The notes under the pieces are model-generated. The model ran no database searches. It saw only the letters and a list, made by a program, of their open reading frames with translations, and had not been told where the DNA came from. The position numbers and the translations under genes were made by a program. A DNA stretch of 17,653 bases from JACPWY01 sp964603655. GTDB taxonomy: Bacteria > Bdellovibrionota > FAC87 > UBA2466. Where the stretch lies: assembly GCA_964603655.1 (NCBI GenBank), contig CAZRVZ010000054.1, forward strand, positions 1 to 17,653. The letters are read 5' to 3'. Below, in pieces: positions 1 to 7,531 of this stretch; within the stretch, counting starts at the first letter, position 1, and each line of letters begins with the position of its first letter.

Positions 1-1495
1 GACCAAGTTGAGAAAACCGGAGGAACAGAAATATGCCTTTCAAACCCATTAAATTTCTAGAATCGAGCCGCGTCAAGTTGAGTTTTACGAGCAAGGCGAT
101 CACGGCTTACGGGGGCTTTGCGTTGCTGGCGAAGTTGTTTGAGAAGCTCGATTTGCAAGCGGCTGTGGAGCGAATGACCCCGTTTCAGGAAACTTCGCCC
201 AATTCCACTGGCCCCTTCGCAAAGATTCTTCGCTTCGGGCTAACAGTGATCGCGGGAGGGCGGCGATTTTCCCACACGATGTTTCTGGGAGATTCGCTCG
301 AAATCTATGAAACGGAGTTTGGTGTCGAGCGAATTCCAAAATCCATTACCGCCGTGACCCGGTTTTTTCGGCGCATCAAGAGCTTCCAAATGGCGGAGCG
401 GTTATCGGAAAAGCTCTGGGAGTACACCTTCTCTCGAGTCATTCCCTTGGATGAAATTGGGAGCGATTACTTAAGTTTCGATTCCAGCGTCGTCACCCGC
501 TATGGGGAGCAAGAGGGTGCAGTGCTTGGGTACAATCCAAAGAAGAAGGGACGCCCAAGCCATCACCCACTCATTGGTTTTCTCAACCGGTCAAAGTACG
601 TGGTGAATCTATGGAACCGTCCCGGCAACACCGCCAGCAGCAATGGCTGCGTTGAGTTCGCTAAACAAACCTGGGAGCGATTGGCGTTGCGGCTGAAGAT
701 TTTGGGAGTGCTTGCCGACTCGGCTTTTTACGCCGTAGATTTCGTCGAATTTATCGAGGAGAAACAGGTTCCCTACGTCATCGCGGCAAGGCTATCGCGG
801 CCCTTACAAACAGAGATAGCGAAGATTACCGATTGGAAGAAAGTGGATGAGGGAATCTCGGTCGCTGAATTTACTTTCGTGCACAAAGACACAAAATGGA
901 AAAAACCTCGACGCTACATCGTAGTCCGACAACAAATTTCGGCCCAAAGACCAAAACCCGCTGGACGACAACTCTCGTTCTTCAAAGAGGATGAAGAGAT
1001 AAGTCGTTACCGCTACGGCTGTTATCTCACCTCGCATACCGAAGCCCCGGAACAGGTGTGGCGCACTTACCGTTTGAGGGCGGGAGATGAGGGAATCATC
1101 CGGGAGAACAAAGAAGATTTCGCTCTCGATGGCTTTGCCCTCGACAAATTTTACGCTGTCGAAGCGGCCATGCTCATTCGAATCCTGTTCTACAACATCA
1201 TCAATCTCTTTCGCTCCAAATGCCTTAGCGACGAGGAAAAACGCCAAACCCTCTCTACCCTGCGAATGAAATATCTGCTCATCCCAGCGGTCCTTGGCCG
1301 CGACGGGAAACAGATCATCCTTCGACTGGGTATACGGACACAAAAAACTCGGAGTAAAATCCTTTGGATTATCAACCAGCTTGATACGCTATTTCCTAAA
1401 CGCATTGCGTTTGGACCCGCTATGTAACCCCCAAACATAATCCAAGATCACCCTTACTGGCATTGATTCTTCGGAAACGATCGAACCAAAAGCTA
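1..1495 (+). mobile_element. IS1380-family insertion sequence, left end outside window
   Basis: The transposase gene fills most of this element. The left end is not in the window: only 32 nt precede the transposase start and I could find no inverted repeat matching the right side there. The right boundary is placed near 1495 because the minus-strand membrane-protein gene running towards it loses family-like sequence and stops at 1493. The short AT-rich tail 1428-1492 after the transposase stop is probably the IS 3' non-coding end. The exact terminal repeat and target duplication are not resolved, so the end coordinate is approximate. Confidence 0.6.
33..1427 (+). CDS. IS1380-family DDE transposase
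   Basis: This 464-residue protein is a full-length transposase that cuts and re-joins the ends of its own element. It has the RNase-H-like DDE fold features of the IS1380 group. The first Asp is D150 in a 'FDSSVV' block, followed by the family-typical YG-QEGA--GYNPKKKGRPS stretch and a 'NRPGNT' motif. The second Asp is D229 in 'LADSAF'. The catalytic Glu is most likely E358 in 'RENKEDF', followed by a conserved region rich in F, N and hydrophobic residues. The ATG at 33 is preceded by GGAGGA at 19-24 with 8 nt spacing. No frameshift or internal stop is seen, so the copy may still be active. It lies head-on to the truncated gene at 1493-2341. The family call is from motif recognition; which IS it is most like cannot be told here. 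Confidence 0.9.
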   Translation: MPFKPIKFLESSRVKLSFTSKAITAYGGFALLAKLFEKLDLQAAVERMTPFQETSPNSTGPFAKILRFGLTVIAGGRRFSHTMFLGDSLEIYETEFGVERIPKSITAVTRFFRRIKSFQMAERLSEKLWEYTFSRVIPLDEIGSDYLSFDSSVVTRYGEQEGAVLGYNPKKKGRPSHHPLIGFLNRSKYVVNLWNRPGNTASSNGCVEFAKQTWERLALRLKILGVLADSAFYAVDFVEFIEEKQVPYVIAARLSRPLQTEIAKITDWKKVDEGISVAEFTFVHKDTKWKKPRRYIVVRQQISAQRPKPAGRQLSFFKEDEEISRYRYGCYLTSHTEAPEQVWRTYRLRAGDEGIIRENKEDFALDGFALDKFYAVEAAMLIRILFYNIINLFRSKCLSDEEKRQTLSTLRMKYLLIPAVLGRDGKQIILRLGIRTQKTRSKILWIINQLDTLFPKRIAFGPAM

Positions 1496-2341
1496 GGCTG
1501 GAGGCGTCTGTCCAGCGCTTCCAATTTCAAATGCAAAATTCAGGTTTATAACCCCTTGAAATTTGCTCCCCAGACTCCATGTCCCCCCATCTCGTTCATA
1601 GACGGCCACGCGAGAAAACGAGTTCCATTTTTCAAAAATGATGTCGGAATCATCCTGCCGCCCTTTGGGCCCCCGGATAGAAACCAAATCGGAATAGTAG
1701 CTCCCGACAAAAACAGAAATGGAAACCGCGACAATCGCGCCAAACACCGCTCGGTGTAACCATTTGATGGATCGATAGAGAAAGAGTAGCGAGAGCTCAC
1801 TGATAATCGTGAGAACGACGATAGCTTTTGGAGCTCCCAACACTGAGATAACGGGTGGGACCAGGATGGCACACAGGCCTGCCGAAACTAGATCGGTGGC
1901 ATAAAGTTTTGAGAAGTTCTTTTGAAACTGCGTAAACAACAAGGTAAGTGCAATCCCCCCGCAAAAGAAGGGGAAGAAACAAACAAAGTAGACGCCCACA
2001 ATTGTCAGCGAACCAAGCCAGGAATTCTCTCCGTTGGCTCCCATGCGAACCAATAAAAGCACCGCAGTAATTGTGGAAAGACTGAAGAGGTGCATATACC
2101 AAGCAAACGTCTCGACTTTGAATCCCTCGCCTTTTCTCGACATCCAATTGACGCGCACGCCAGCGGCCGCCAATCCAAGCATCCCTATCGAAACGGCCAC
2201 AAATGCGAAGTGGTGGTACAGCGTGACAGAAAAAATTCGGGTGAAGAAGACCTGTAGCAGCAGGAGTACGCCTGCCAGGAGCCCCACGATGCAGTGCAAA
2301 CTCCTCGGACCGAGAACGTCACCTAACGTGCGTGTTTTCAT
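1493..2341 (-). pseudogene. Truncated spermidine-synthase-like integral membrane protein (N-terminal half), cut by the IS
   Basis: The reading frame gives 282 residues. It starts at ATG 2341 with a TAAAAGGA-type ribosome site at 2348-2355. About seven hydrophobic helices fill residues 15-215. The first ones carry 'LLLQVFFTRIFS' and 'YHHFAFVAVSIGMLGLAAAG', which recall the membrane half of large spermidine-synthase-like or SAM-methyltransferase-like proteins of deltaproteobacterial type. After the helices come a soluble start 'SDIIFEKWNSFSRVAVYE' and 'FEIGSAGQTP', where the catalytic aminopropyltransferase-like domain should begin. The frame stops there, beside the IS end. Relatives are usually 700-900 residues, so most of the soluble domain is missing. 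The call of truncation is inference; a short membrane protein in its own right is possible but unlikely. The C-terminal part may lie left of the window, beyond the IS. Confidence 0.6.
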
Positions 2342-2795
2342 GAAAAATCCTTTTATTTTTAGGGGGAAGGCGAAGCTTGCGGTAGCAAGACTCCTCTAAT
2401 TATCGTCAAATCTTCACAATTTCTTGAGAGCTACTAGGAAACTACTAGTGCCAATTCCCGAACACTTTGTGCCAGGCTTTGCGCACCGAGACTTTATCTT
2501 TTGGAGTCAAGGAACCTAGTCGCTTTTCTATGATCTCTGAGGCTACCTGTAGTGTCAATACACCCCTAACAGTTTTCCCACTTTATTCAGGTTGACGATA
2601 TTGCGAGACCTGCCGTGATGTTCATACTCTTTCTGGAAAACGACATCTATCTCCAAAAAATGCGATCAAAGTCGCCGACGTCTGAATAGAAGCGAACAGA
2701 GTGGGCATTCGAGAATCTGAAGTACTTCGTAATGTTCGATCAAACATACGATGTTGGCTGAATAAAGAACGCTCAATGGCCCGGAGGCCGATCAC
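2342..2795. other. 454-nt intergenic region without a credible intact gene
   Basis: This region separates the end of the carotenoid operon from the start of the truncated membrane-protein gene; both are on the minus strand. It holds the ribosome site of the latter (2348-2355), a directly repeated CTACTAG (2431-2437 and 2442-2448, 4 nt apart), a small five-pair hairpin (CTTGC/GCAAG near 2374-2387), and two short overlapping minus-strand frames listed separately. I see no convincing promoter with both boxes at proper spacing and no clear U-tract terminator for the carotenoid operon. Confidence 0.5.
2445..2656 (-). pseudogene. Possible decayed small gene in two overlapping frames
   Basis: Two short frames on the minus strand look more protein-like than random. 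The upstream one (2555-2656, 33 codons from a TTG) reads through 'IDVVFQKEYEHHGRSRN' and 'NLNKVGKLLGVY'. Its TGA overlaps the TTG of the second (2445-2558, 37 codons), which contains 'IIEKRLGSLTPKDKVSV' and ends 'FGNWH'. The second vaguely recalls the C-terminal helix of MazF/PemK-type toxins ('LG-L---D---V'), but this is far too short to assign. A one-base frameshift would join them. No good ribosome site precedes either. I cannot exclude chance. Confidence 0.2.
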
Positions 2796-3482
2796 CTACG
2801 GCAGCACTACCGGCAATCGGACGATACGAAGATTGCCGCTTTCCGACTTCATGAAGACGCGGAGGTTGGGATTGCTTGAGACACCGAATTCATTTAGCAG
2901 GTGGCCGAATTTAAGCCGATGGACTGTGGATAGTCGCGCCTCCGAGGGTAGTTTCAAAGTAACATTCGCCGAACCGGTCAGGAAATTAGCGCGATGAGGG
3001 GCGTGTAGTGGGGCATAGGCGACGGATACATTACCGCGACCGAGCCAGACGTCGAGATCTCCTGCCAACTGAGAGGCGCGAATGTCTCCCTCGGCCATCC
3101 TCAATGTTGTTGTCTGTTGGATGCGTTGCAGGTCTATGGTCCCCGCTCGCAACTCTACGTTTACCTTCCCTGAGATGTTTTCAACATTCACGCGAGAGCG
3201 CTCGCCGCGAACGGTGAGGTTTACTCTGGGGTGCGAAGTAATCGTGAGCGGGCTGGAACATCCGGCGCCGTTGCGCGGAGAGAAGACGCTGAGATTGCCG
3301 TTTGGCTTCAGCCGTACGGTAACGGGACAGTTATCAGCCGCAATGGTGGCATAGAGCGCACTTTCCCCCGCTACCGAAATCGGGCCCGACACAAAGATAT
3401 CAATGGAGCGAATCTTGGAATTGGGAAACGTCTGCGTGGCGGCAGCGAGAAGCGAGTTCGTCAGTAATAAAAACCCAATCAA
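2796..3482 (-). CDS. Secreted beta-repeat protein (DUF4097/putative adhesin-like), last gene of the carotenoid operon
   Basis: This 228-residue protein begins with a short hydrophobic stretch (residues 2-15, likely a signal peptide cut near 'LAAA-TQ'). After it come repeated short beta-strand-like segments such as 'SRVNVENISGKVNVELRAGTIDL' and 'GDIRASQLAGDLDVWLGRGNVSV'. That pattern is typical of right-handed beta-helix or DUF4097-type putative adhesin proteins, with no catalytic motif visible. C52 and C75 could form a disulphide. The start is TTG at 3482, which overlaps the TGA of the upstream gene as TTGA. An in-frame TAA just upstream leaves no alternative ATG or GTG, so translation is probably coupled. 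Its function and any link to pigment are unknown; position at the end of the crt genes suggests an envelope role by inference only. Confidence 0.75.
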   Translation of the reverse strand: MIGFLLLTNSLLAAATQTFPNSKIRSIDIFVSGPISVAGESALYATIAADNCPVTVRLKPNGNLSVFSPRNGAGCSSPLTITSHPRVNLTVRGERSRVNVENISGKVNVELRAGTIDLQRIQQTTTLRMAEGDIRASQLAGDLDVWLGRGNVSVAYAPLHAPHRANFLTGSANVTLKLPSEARLSTVHRLKFGHLLNEFGVSSNPNLRVFMKSESGNLRIVRLPVVLP

Positions 3483-4069
3483 ACCTTAAACCCCATCGCT
3501 AGCAGCGTTGCTTGGACACCCGGATAGCCGTCATCGTACCAGCGCCACCAGGCAAGACTCATGATGATGTGGCCCAAGAAGATGAAGAAGTGACTCCACA
3601 TTTCGACCCGGTCGGAATATTTCTGCAAGTAGCGGCGCCAATGCAGGGCTTCATCGATAGTGCTGTAAAATATGGCGAGCGCGATAAGTGTCATGGCCGG
3701 GTAGCGGCAGAATTGTGGGTAGGTGTATCCGATCACGAGCACGACGATGCTGGTGATCCCGGCAAATATCGTGATGTGGTGGACTAAGGCTTCACCCTTC
3801 AGCAGCTCCTCTTTATAGACGGTTCGGTGCCCAATGGTATCGAAGGCTATGGCAACGACGAATATGAATACGCCTATCGGCACGCTCCAGACATAGTCGG
3901 GAAACTGAGCTCCGTGAAAATAGCCGAAGAGAACGAAATAGGTTGTGGAAAAAAGTAGGCCGAACATGAGACCTACCCAAGCGATGTAGCTCATCCAGTC
4001 GTCAAACTTGAAAAGCCGTACACGTCCGACATAAATGAAAATATCCTGAATAAAATTTGTCGGGGTCAT
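3479..4069 (-). CDS. Unrecognised five-helix His/Glu-rich membrane protein in the carotenoid operon
   Basis: This 196-residue protein matches no family I can name. It has about five membrane helices (roughly residues 25-51, 59-81, 94-117, 122-143 and 157-178). Acidic and histidine residues recur at helix ends: D77 and H81; E87, E88, E93 with H97 and H98; E140 with H143 (an E-x-x-H); E156 with H160; and H167. Such spacing is what membrane di-iron or other metal oxidases use, and the known carotenoid hydroxylases and ketolases (CrtZ, CrtW) are His-rich membrane proteins too, but their HxxxxH/HxxHH motifs are not present here. Start ATG 4069 overlaps the crtB stop as ATGA and has GGAGGT upstream; a longer frame reaching 4231 is just crtB overlap. 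Genome position suggests a role in carotenoid modification or binding; that is inference. Confidence 0.8.
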   Translation of the reverse strand: MTPTNFIQDIFIYVGRVRLFKFDDWMSYIAWVGLMFGLLFSTTYFVLFGYFHGAQFPDYVWSVPIGVFIFVVAIAFDTIGHRTVYKEELLKGEALVHHITIFAGITSIVVLVIGYTYPQFCRYPAMTLIALAIFYSTIDEALHWRRYLQKYSDRVEMWSHFFIFLGHIIMSLAWWRWYDDGYPGVQATLLAMGFKV

Positions 4070-5031
4070 GAAAACCTCCACACGGTGGAGATGGTGACGG
4101 GTCGCCAGGGTTTCAATATCCTTAGTGGAACCGACGTCACTACCTTGAGAAAACCCTTGAACAATAACACAACTTTTTTCCATCCGGGAATCCAGACGCG
4201 ATCCAACCAGGCATTTTCTCCACGGCGCCAAACCTCTTTACCGATCTCGGAATAGACGAACCTCGCACCGGCAACAGCGACCGCCGGGCGAAATCGGAGA
4301 CAATTTAACCCATCATCACCGGACCGATAAAATTTTTCCGCCTCGCGCAGGAGGCGACGTATGATAACGGCCAGACGCGGAGCCTCGAGTGGGCTCGTGA
4401 TGAGTTCTGGCGACAGCCCCGCCTCTCGAAGCCATGCCAGCGGAAGATAGATACGGCCCATCTCCGCGTCGTCGTAAACATCCCGAGCTATATTGGTGAG
4501 CTGCATCGCCGATCCCATATCACTGGCATGGCGAAGTGCCGACACGTCGCGCACACCCATGATGTGGGACATCATGAGTCCCACGACGCCCGCAACCCGA
4601 TAACAGTAGAGCATGAGGTCGTCGAGCGTTTCATACTGAGCCTTTCGGACATCCATCGCCATACCTTCGAGAAGCTCGAACGCGTAGTGGCGTGGAATCT
4701 GATAGCGGTGGCTGATGTGGCGTATCGCCTCGAAAACGGGATTCTCCTGCTGGATACCGTTAAACGCATTCTCGGTGCAGCTTCGGAGCTGTTCCAGCGT
4801 CTTTAAAAGATGAACATTCCCCTCGGAACGTTGAGCCGCTTCATCGATCGCATCGTCGCAGTAACGACACCAGCCGTACAAGAGGGATGCGGCCGCACGG
4901 TCGTCCTTATTGAAAATGAGCGAAGCCGCGGCAAAACTTTTGGACCCGACACGGATCATGCTTCGGCAACGATCGATAATGTCCTTAGGAATTGGTGTGA
5001 AAACTGCATTCGGGGCATTTAATGGAATCAC
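4066..5031 (-). CDS. crtB: Phytoene synthase
   Basis: CrtB joins two geranylgeranyl diphosphates head to head into phytoene, the first committed carotenoid step. The 321-residue length is normal. The first aspartate-rich motif is 'YCDDAIDE' (D59, D60, D63). The second is 'NIARDVYDDAEMGRIYLP' (D184 and D188), which is the typical CrtB/squalene-synthase family block. 'YGWCRYCDDAIDE' and 'YCYRVAGVVGLMM' are also family-typical. Start is GTG 5031, overlapping the crtI stop as GTGA, with GGGAG about 6 nt upstream. Downstream it overlaps the membrane-protein start as ATGA. Squalene or diapophytoene synthases share the fold, but the CrtI, CrtE and CrtY neighbours settle the C40 role. Confidence 0.95.
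   Translation of the reverse strand: MIPLNAPNAVFTPIPKDIIDRCRSMIRVGSKSFAAASLIFNKDDRAAASLLYGWCRYCDDAIDEAAQRSEGNVHLLKTLEQLRSCTENAFNGIQQENPVFEAIRHISHRYQIPRHYAFELLEGMAMDVRKAQYETLDDLMLYCYRVAGVVGLMMSHIMGVRDVSALRHASDMGSAMQLTNIARDVYDDAEMGRIYLPLAWLREAGLSPELITSPLEAPRLAVIIRRLLREAEKFYRSGDDGLNCLRFRPAVAVAGARFVYSEIGKEVWRRGENAWLDRVWIPGWKKVVLLFKGFLKVVTSVPLRILKPWRPVTISTVWRFS
4074..4079 (-). promoter_or_regulatory. Ribosome binding site that fixes the start of the five-helix membrane protein
   Basis: GGAGGT on the minus strand, 4 nt before ATG 4069 and inside the last codons of crtB. It decides for the short 196-residue form over the 250-residue open frame. Confidence 0.8.
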
Positions 5032-6560
5032 GGGTTCTCCCAGTTAGGTGACAAATTCCGGGCCGGAGTATGGACGCTGGTCGGCTCCCCCAAAATAATT
5101 CCACAGGTGGCCTTTGCGGAATTGATCACCCCTGGAACGCCGGCCCCCGGGTGGGTTCCGGCACCAACGAAATACAACCCCTCAATTTTGGGATCCTGGT
5201 TGTGCATTCGAAAGTAGGCACTCTGCAAAAGTGTGGGTTCCAGCGAAAATGCCGACCCCATGTGAGCGTTGAGTTCGGTCTTAAAGTCTTGTGGTGTAAA
5301 GAGGCGTCGGGTGACGATATGTTTTTTTAAGTCCGGCATGAAACGGCTTTCGAGAAACGATAGGATTTTATCGGCATACCGCGGGCCGATCACCGACCAG
5401 TCGACATCCATTTTTCCAAGGTGTGGCACAGGTGATAGAACGTAAAAAGCGCTCCCTCCAGCCGGCGCAAGGTCGGGATCGGTTTTTGTGGGGTTGTGTA
5501 AATAGAGCGAAAAATCATCGGCGAGCACGCCTTTTTCGAAAATATCATCGAGAAGCTCGCGGTACCGGGGTCCGAAGATGACGTTGTGGTGAGGGAGCGG
5601 GTACTGCCTGTCTGTACCGAAGTAGATGAGAAATAGCGACATGGAATAGCGCTTGCGACCAAGAGCGGCGGCGCGCCTCTTCCCAATCGGGCTGTCGGTC
5701 AGGAGATCCCGATACGTGTGAATTCCCTCGGCATTGCTGACAACGAATGAGTATCTTTCGTACCCGAACTTCTCCGAACTCACGCCCAATACCCGGTTGT
5801 TGTCGGTCACTATCCGACTAATGGGCGCATTCAAACGGATTTGCCCACCCAAATCACAAAACAGCTTCACTAGCGCACTCACCAGCGCACCGGTCCCGCC
5901 TCGCGGAAAAAAGACGCCACCGCTTTTTTCCAAATAATGGATCAATGTATAAATGGATGACGCCGAAAAGGGATTTCCACCAATGAGAAGAGAGTGGAAA
6001 GAAAATCCCTGGCGTAGGTTCTCATCCTTAATAAAACGGCTCACAGTGGAATAAACCGATCGATCCGCCCGTAATCGAATCAGCTTGGGCGAAACGCGTA
6101 CCATGTCCCAGAAGCTGGTGAAGGGGACATGCACAAGTCTCGAGTATCCTTCGTCGTACACCGCCTTCGAGTATTCGAGAAAACGCCGATAGCCATCGAC
6201 GTCCCCCGGGCATCGCGCGCGAATCTGGCTGGTCAGCTGATCGTCATCATTGGAGTAATCAAAAAAACTTCCATCGCTAAAATGGAGTCGATAAAACGGC
6301 GACACCGGGATCAGCTCGAGATAATCCTTGGGGTCGCGCCCGGACACATCAAACAGTTCATGAATCGCCTCGGGAGCGGTGATTACCGTCGGGCCCGCGT
6401 CGAATTTAAAACCACCGTCCTCAAACACATAAGCACGGCCGCCCGCCTTATCGCGCTTCTCATACACGGTCGTCTCGATTCCGGCGGCCTGAAGTCGAAT
6501 GGCCGCAGCCAGCCCCCCGAATCCCGACCCAATCACCGCCGCGGTTTTCTGAGGGGTCAT
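5028..6560 (-). CDS. crtI: Phytoene desaturase (CrtI type)
   Basis: CrtI is a FAD-dependent membrane-associated desaturase/isomerase that turns phytoene into lycopene (or neurosporene, depending on the number of steps). The 510 residues begin with a dinucleotide-binding motif, G11-x-G13-x-x-G16, then a 'YEKRDKAGGRAYVFEDGGF' and 'DAGPTVIT' block. The C-terminal family signature 'GAGTHPGAGVPGV' is at 466-478. ATG 6560 overlaps the crtE stop as ATGA. A CrtY cyclase in the same operon implies that the product is lycopene with four desaturations; this is inferred from context. Related CrtD or CrtN enzymes are less likely because this is the only desaturase gene next to crtB and crtE. Confidence 0.95.
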   Translation of the reverse strand: MTPQKTAAVIGSGFGGLAAAIRLQAAGIETTVYEKRDKAGGRAYVFEDGGFKFDAGPTVITAPEAIHELFDVSGRDPKDYLELIPVSPFYRLHFSDGSFFDYSNDDDQLTSQIRARCPGDVDGYRRFLEYSKAVYDEGYSRLVHVPFTSFWDMVRVSPKLIRLRADRSVYSTVSRFIKDENLRQGFSFHSLLIGGNPFSASSIYTLIHYLEKSGGVFFPRGGTGALVSALVKLFCDLGGQIRLNAPISRIVTDNNRVLGVSSEKFGYERYSFVVSNAEGIHTYRDLLTDSPIGKRRAAALGRKRYSMSLFLIYFGTDRQYPLPHHNVIFGPRYRELLDDIFEKGVLADDFSLYLHNPTKTDPDLAPAGGSAFYVLSPVPHLGKMDVDWSVIGPRYADKILSFLESRFMPDLKKHIVTRRLFTPQDFKTELNAHMGSAFSLEPTLLQSAYFRMHNQDPKIEGLYFVGAGTHPGAGVPGVINSAKATCGIILGEPTSVHTPARNLSPNWENP

Positions 6561-7531
6561 TTGTAGGCATCCGTGAGTTGAGTCGACATTTCCAAAAGCG
6601 CTGCATGAGCGCTGGCTGGAATCCCGGATTTTTCAGCGTCTGAAAGGGCGGTATTCAAATAATCGACCGCCTTGCCGTGAGTTGCCTCGACAATTGCACA
6701 GTTTTGGGATGCCCAGAGATCCAGCGCGTTAGCATCGGGAAGTAAGCGGGCCGCCTCGATGAATCCGGCCAACCGATCGGGAAAGTAACGGCCGAGAACC
6801 GCCCATAACCACGATGGCCGCCGCAATTTGAGATCCTCGAATTTTTTCGATGGGTCCTTTTGCCCACTGAAGTTTCCTAAATCATCGAACATTTGCAACG
6901 CGATTCCAAAACGCGTACCGAAATGGTCCAACACTGACAGCGTGCGCGCGTCGGCTCCAGAGGCCAGCCCTCCCATAACCATTCCGAGCGCGGTCAGGGC
7001 CCCGCTTTTGAGCTCTAGGGAGGCGAGACACAATTCAAAAAGTGAATCAACGGGAACCCGATCGGCGGGTACTCCGACGTCGATGGCCTGGCCAACATGG
7101 GCCAAAAGGAGCGCTCGGTGGTAGCTGCGGTACATTGCAAGTTCCAATTCCGGTGTCAGTCCCCTGGACGCAATCTCCCCGAGCGGCCAGAAATAGAGCC
7201 AATTACCGGTATTGAGGGCAATGGGCATTCCGTAGCGAAGGTGAAGACAGGGCTGGCCGCGACGGAGCGAGCTATTATCCTCGATATCATCCACGATCAG
7301 CGAGCCCGCATGCAACGCCTCGACGACACTTTCGCACAATTTAAGCGCGTCGGTATTTTGCTGATTTCCGCACTCAAATCCCACGCGCACCAGCCGCGCA
7401 CGCAGGTTTTTCCCCGAACGCCCGAGAAGATCATTTGCCGGTTCGCAAAGAATGGATACCAGATAGGGAGAAACCGCTTTGTGGAGGCGGTCACCTAGAA
7501 AGAGGCGGAGGTCAGTGTCGGCTAGGGTCAT
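6557..7531 (-). CDS. crtE: Geranylgeranyl diphosphate synthase
   Basis: CrtE elongates farnesyl diphosphate or smaller allylic units to geranylgeranyl diphosphate for CrtB. The trans-polyprenyl synthase fold is clear: 'GKNLRARLV', then the first aspartate-rich motif 'IVDDIEDNSSLRRG' (D81, D82, D85 from ATG 7531). The second motif is 'QMFDDLGNF' (D216, D217 and N220), so the usual third Asp of DDxxD is an Asn. It is followed by 'KKFEDLKLRRPSW'. Start choice: ATG 7531 has GGGA 11 nt upstream; GTG 7540 would add three residues but has its GGGA only 2 nt away. Either overlaps crtY by 20 or 29 nt. The downstream end overlaps crtI as ATGA. A C15 or longer-chain synthase is possible from sequence alone. 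Confidence 0.9.
   Translation of the reverse strand: MTLADTDLRLFLGDRLHKAVSPYLVSILCEPANDLLGRSGKNLRARLVRVGFECGNQQNTDALKLCESVVEALHAGSLIVDDIEDNSSLRRGQPCLHLRYGMPIALNTGNWLYFWPLGEIASRGLTPELELAMYRSYHRALLLAHVGQAIDVGVPADRVPVDSLFELCLASLELKSGALTALGMVMGGLASGADARTLSVLDHFGTRFGIALQMFDDLGNFSGQKDPSKKFEDLKLRRPSWLWAVLGRYFPDRLAGFIEAARLLPDANALDLWASQNCAIVEATHGKAVDYLNTALSDAEKSGIPASAHAALLEMSTQLTDAYK

Noticed and set aside
1463..2399. Two + strand frames (1463-1759 and 2034-2399)
   Set aside because: Both lie antisense to the membrane-protein fragment, and their translations show no family features.
2778..2789. GGCC-CGGA-GGCC palindrome as terminator of the carotenoid operon
   Set aside because: Only four base pairs and no T-run on the minus strand after it.
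4070..4231. N-terminal extension of the five-helix membrane protein
   Set aside because: It would read through the end of crtB out of frame; the ATG at 4069 has a strong ribosome site and an ATGA overlap.
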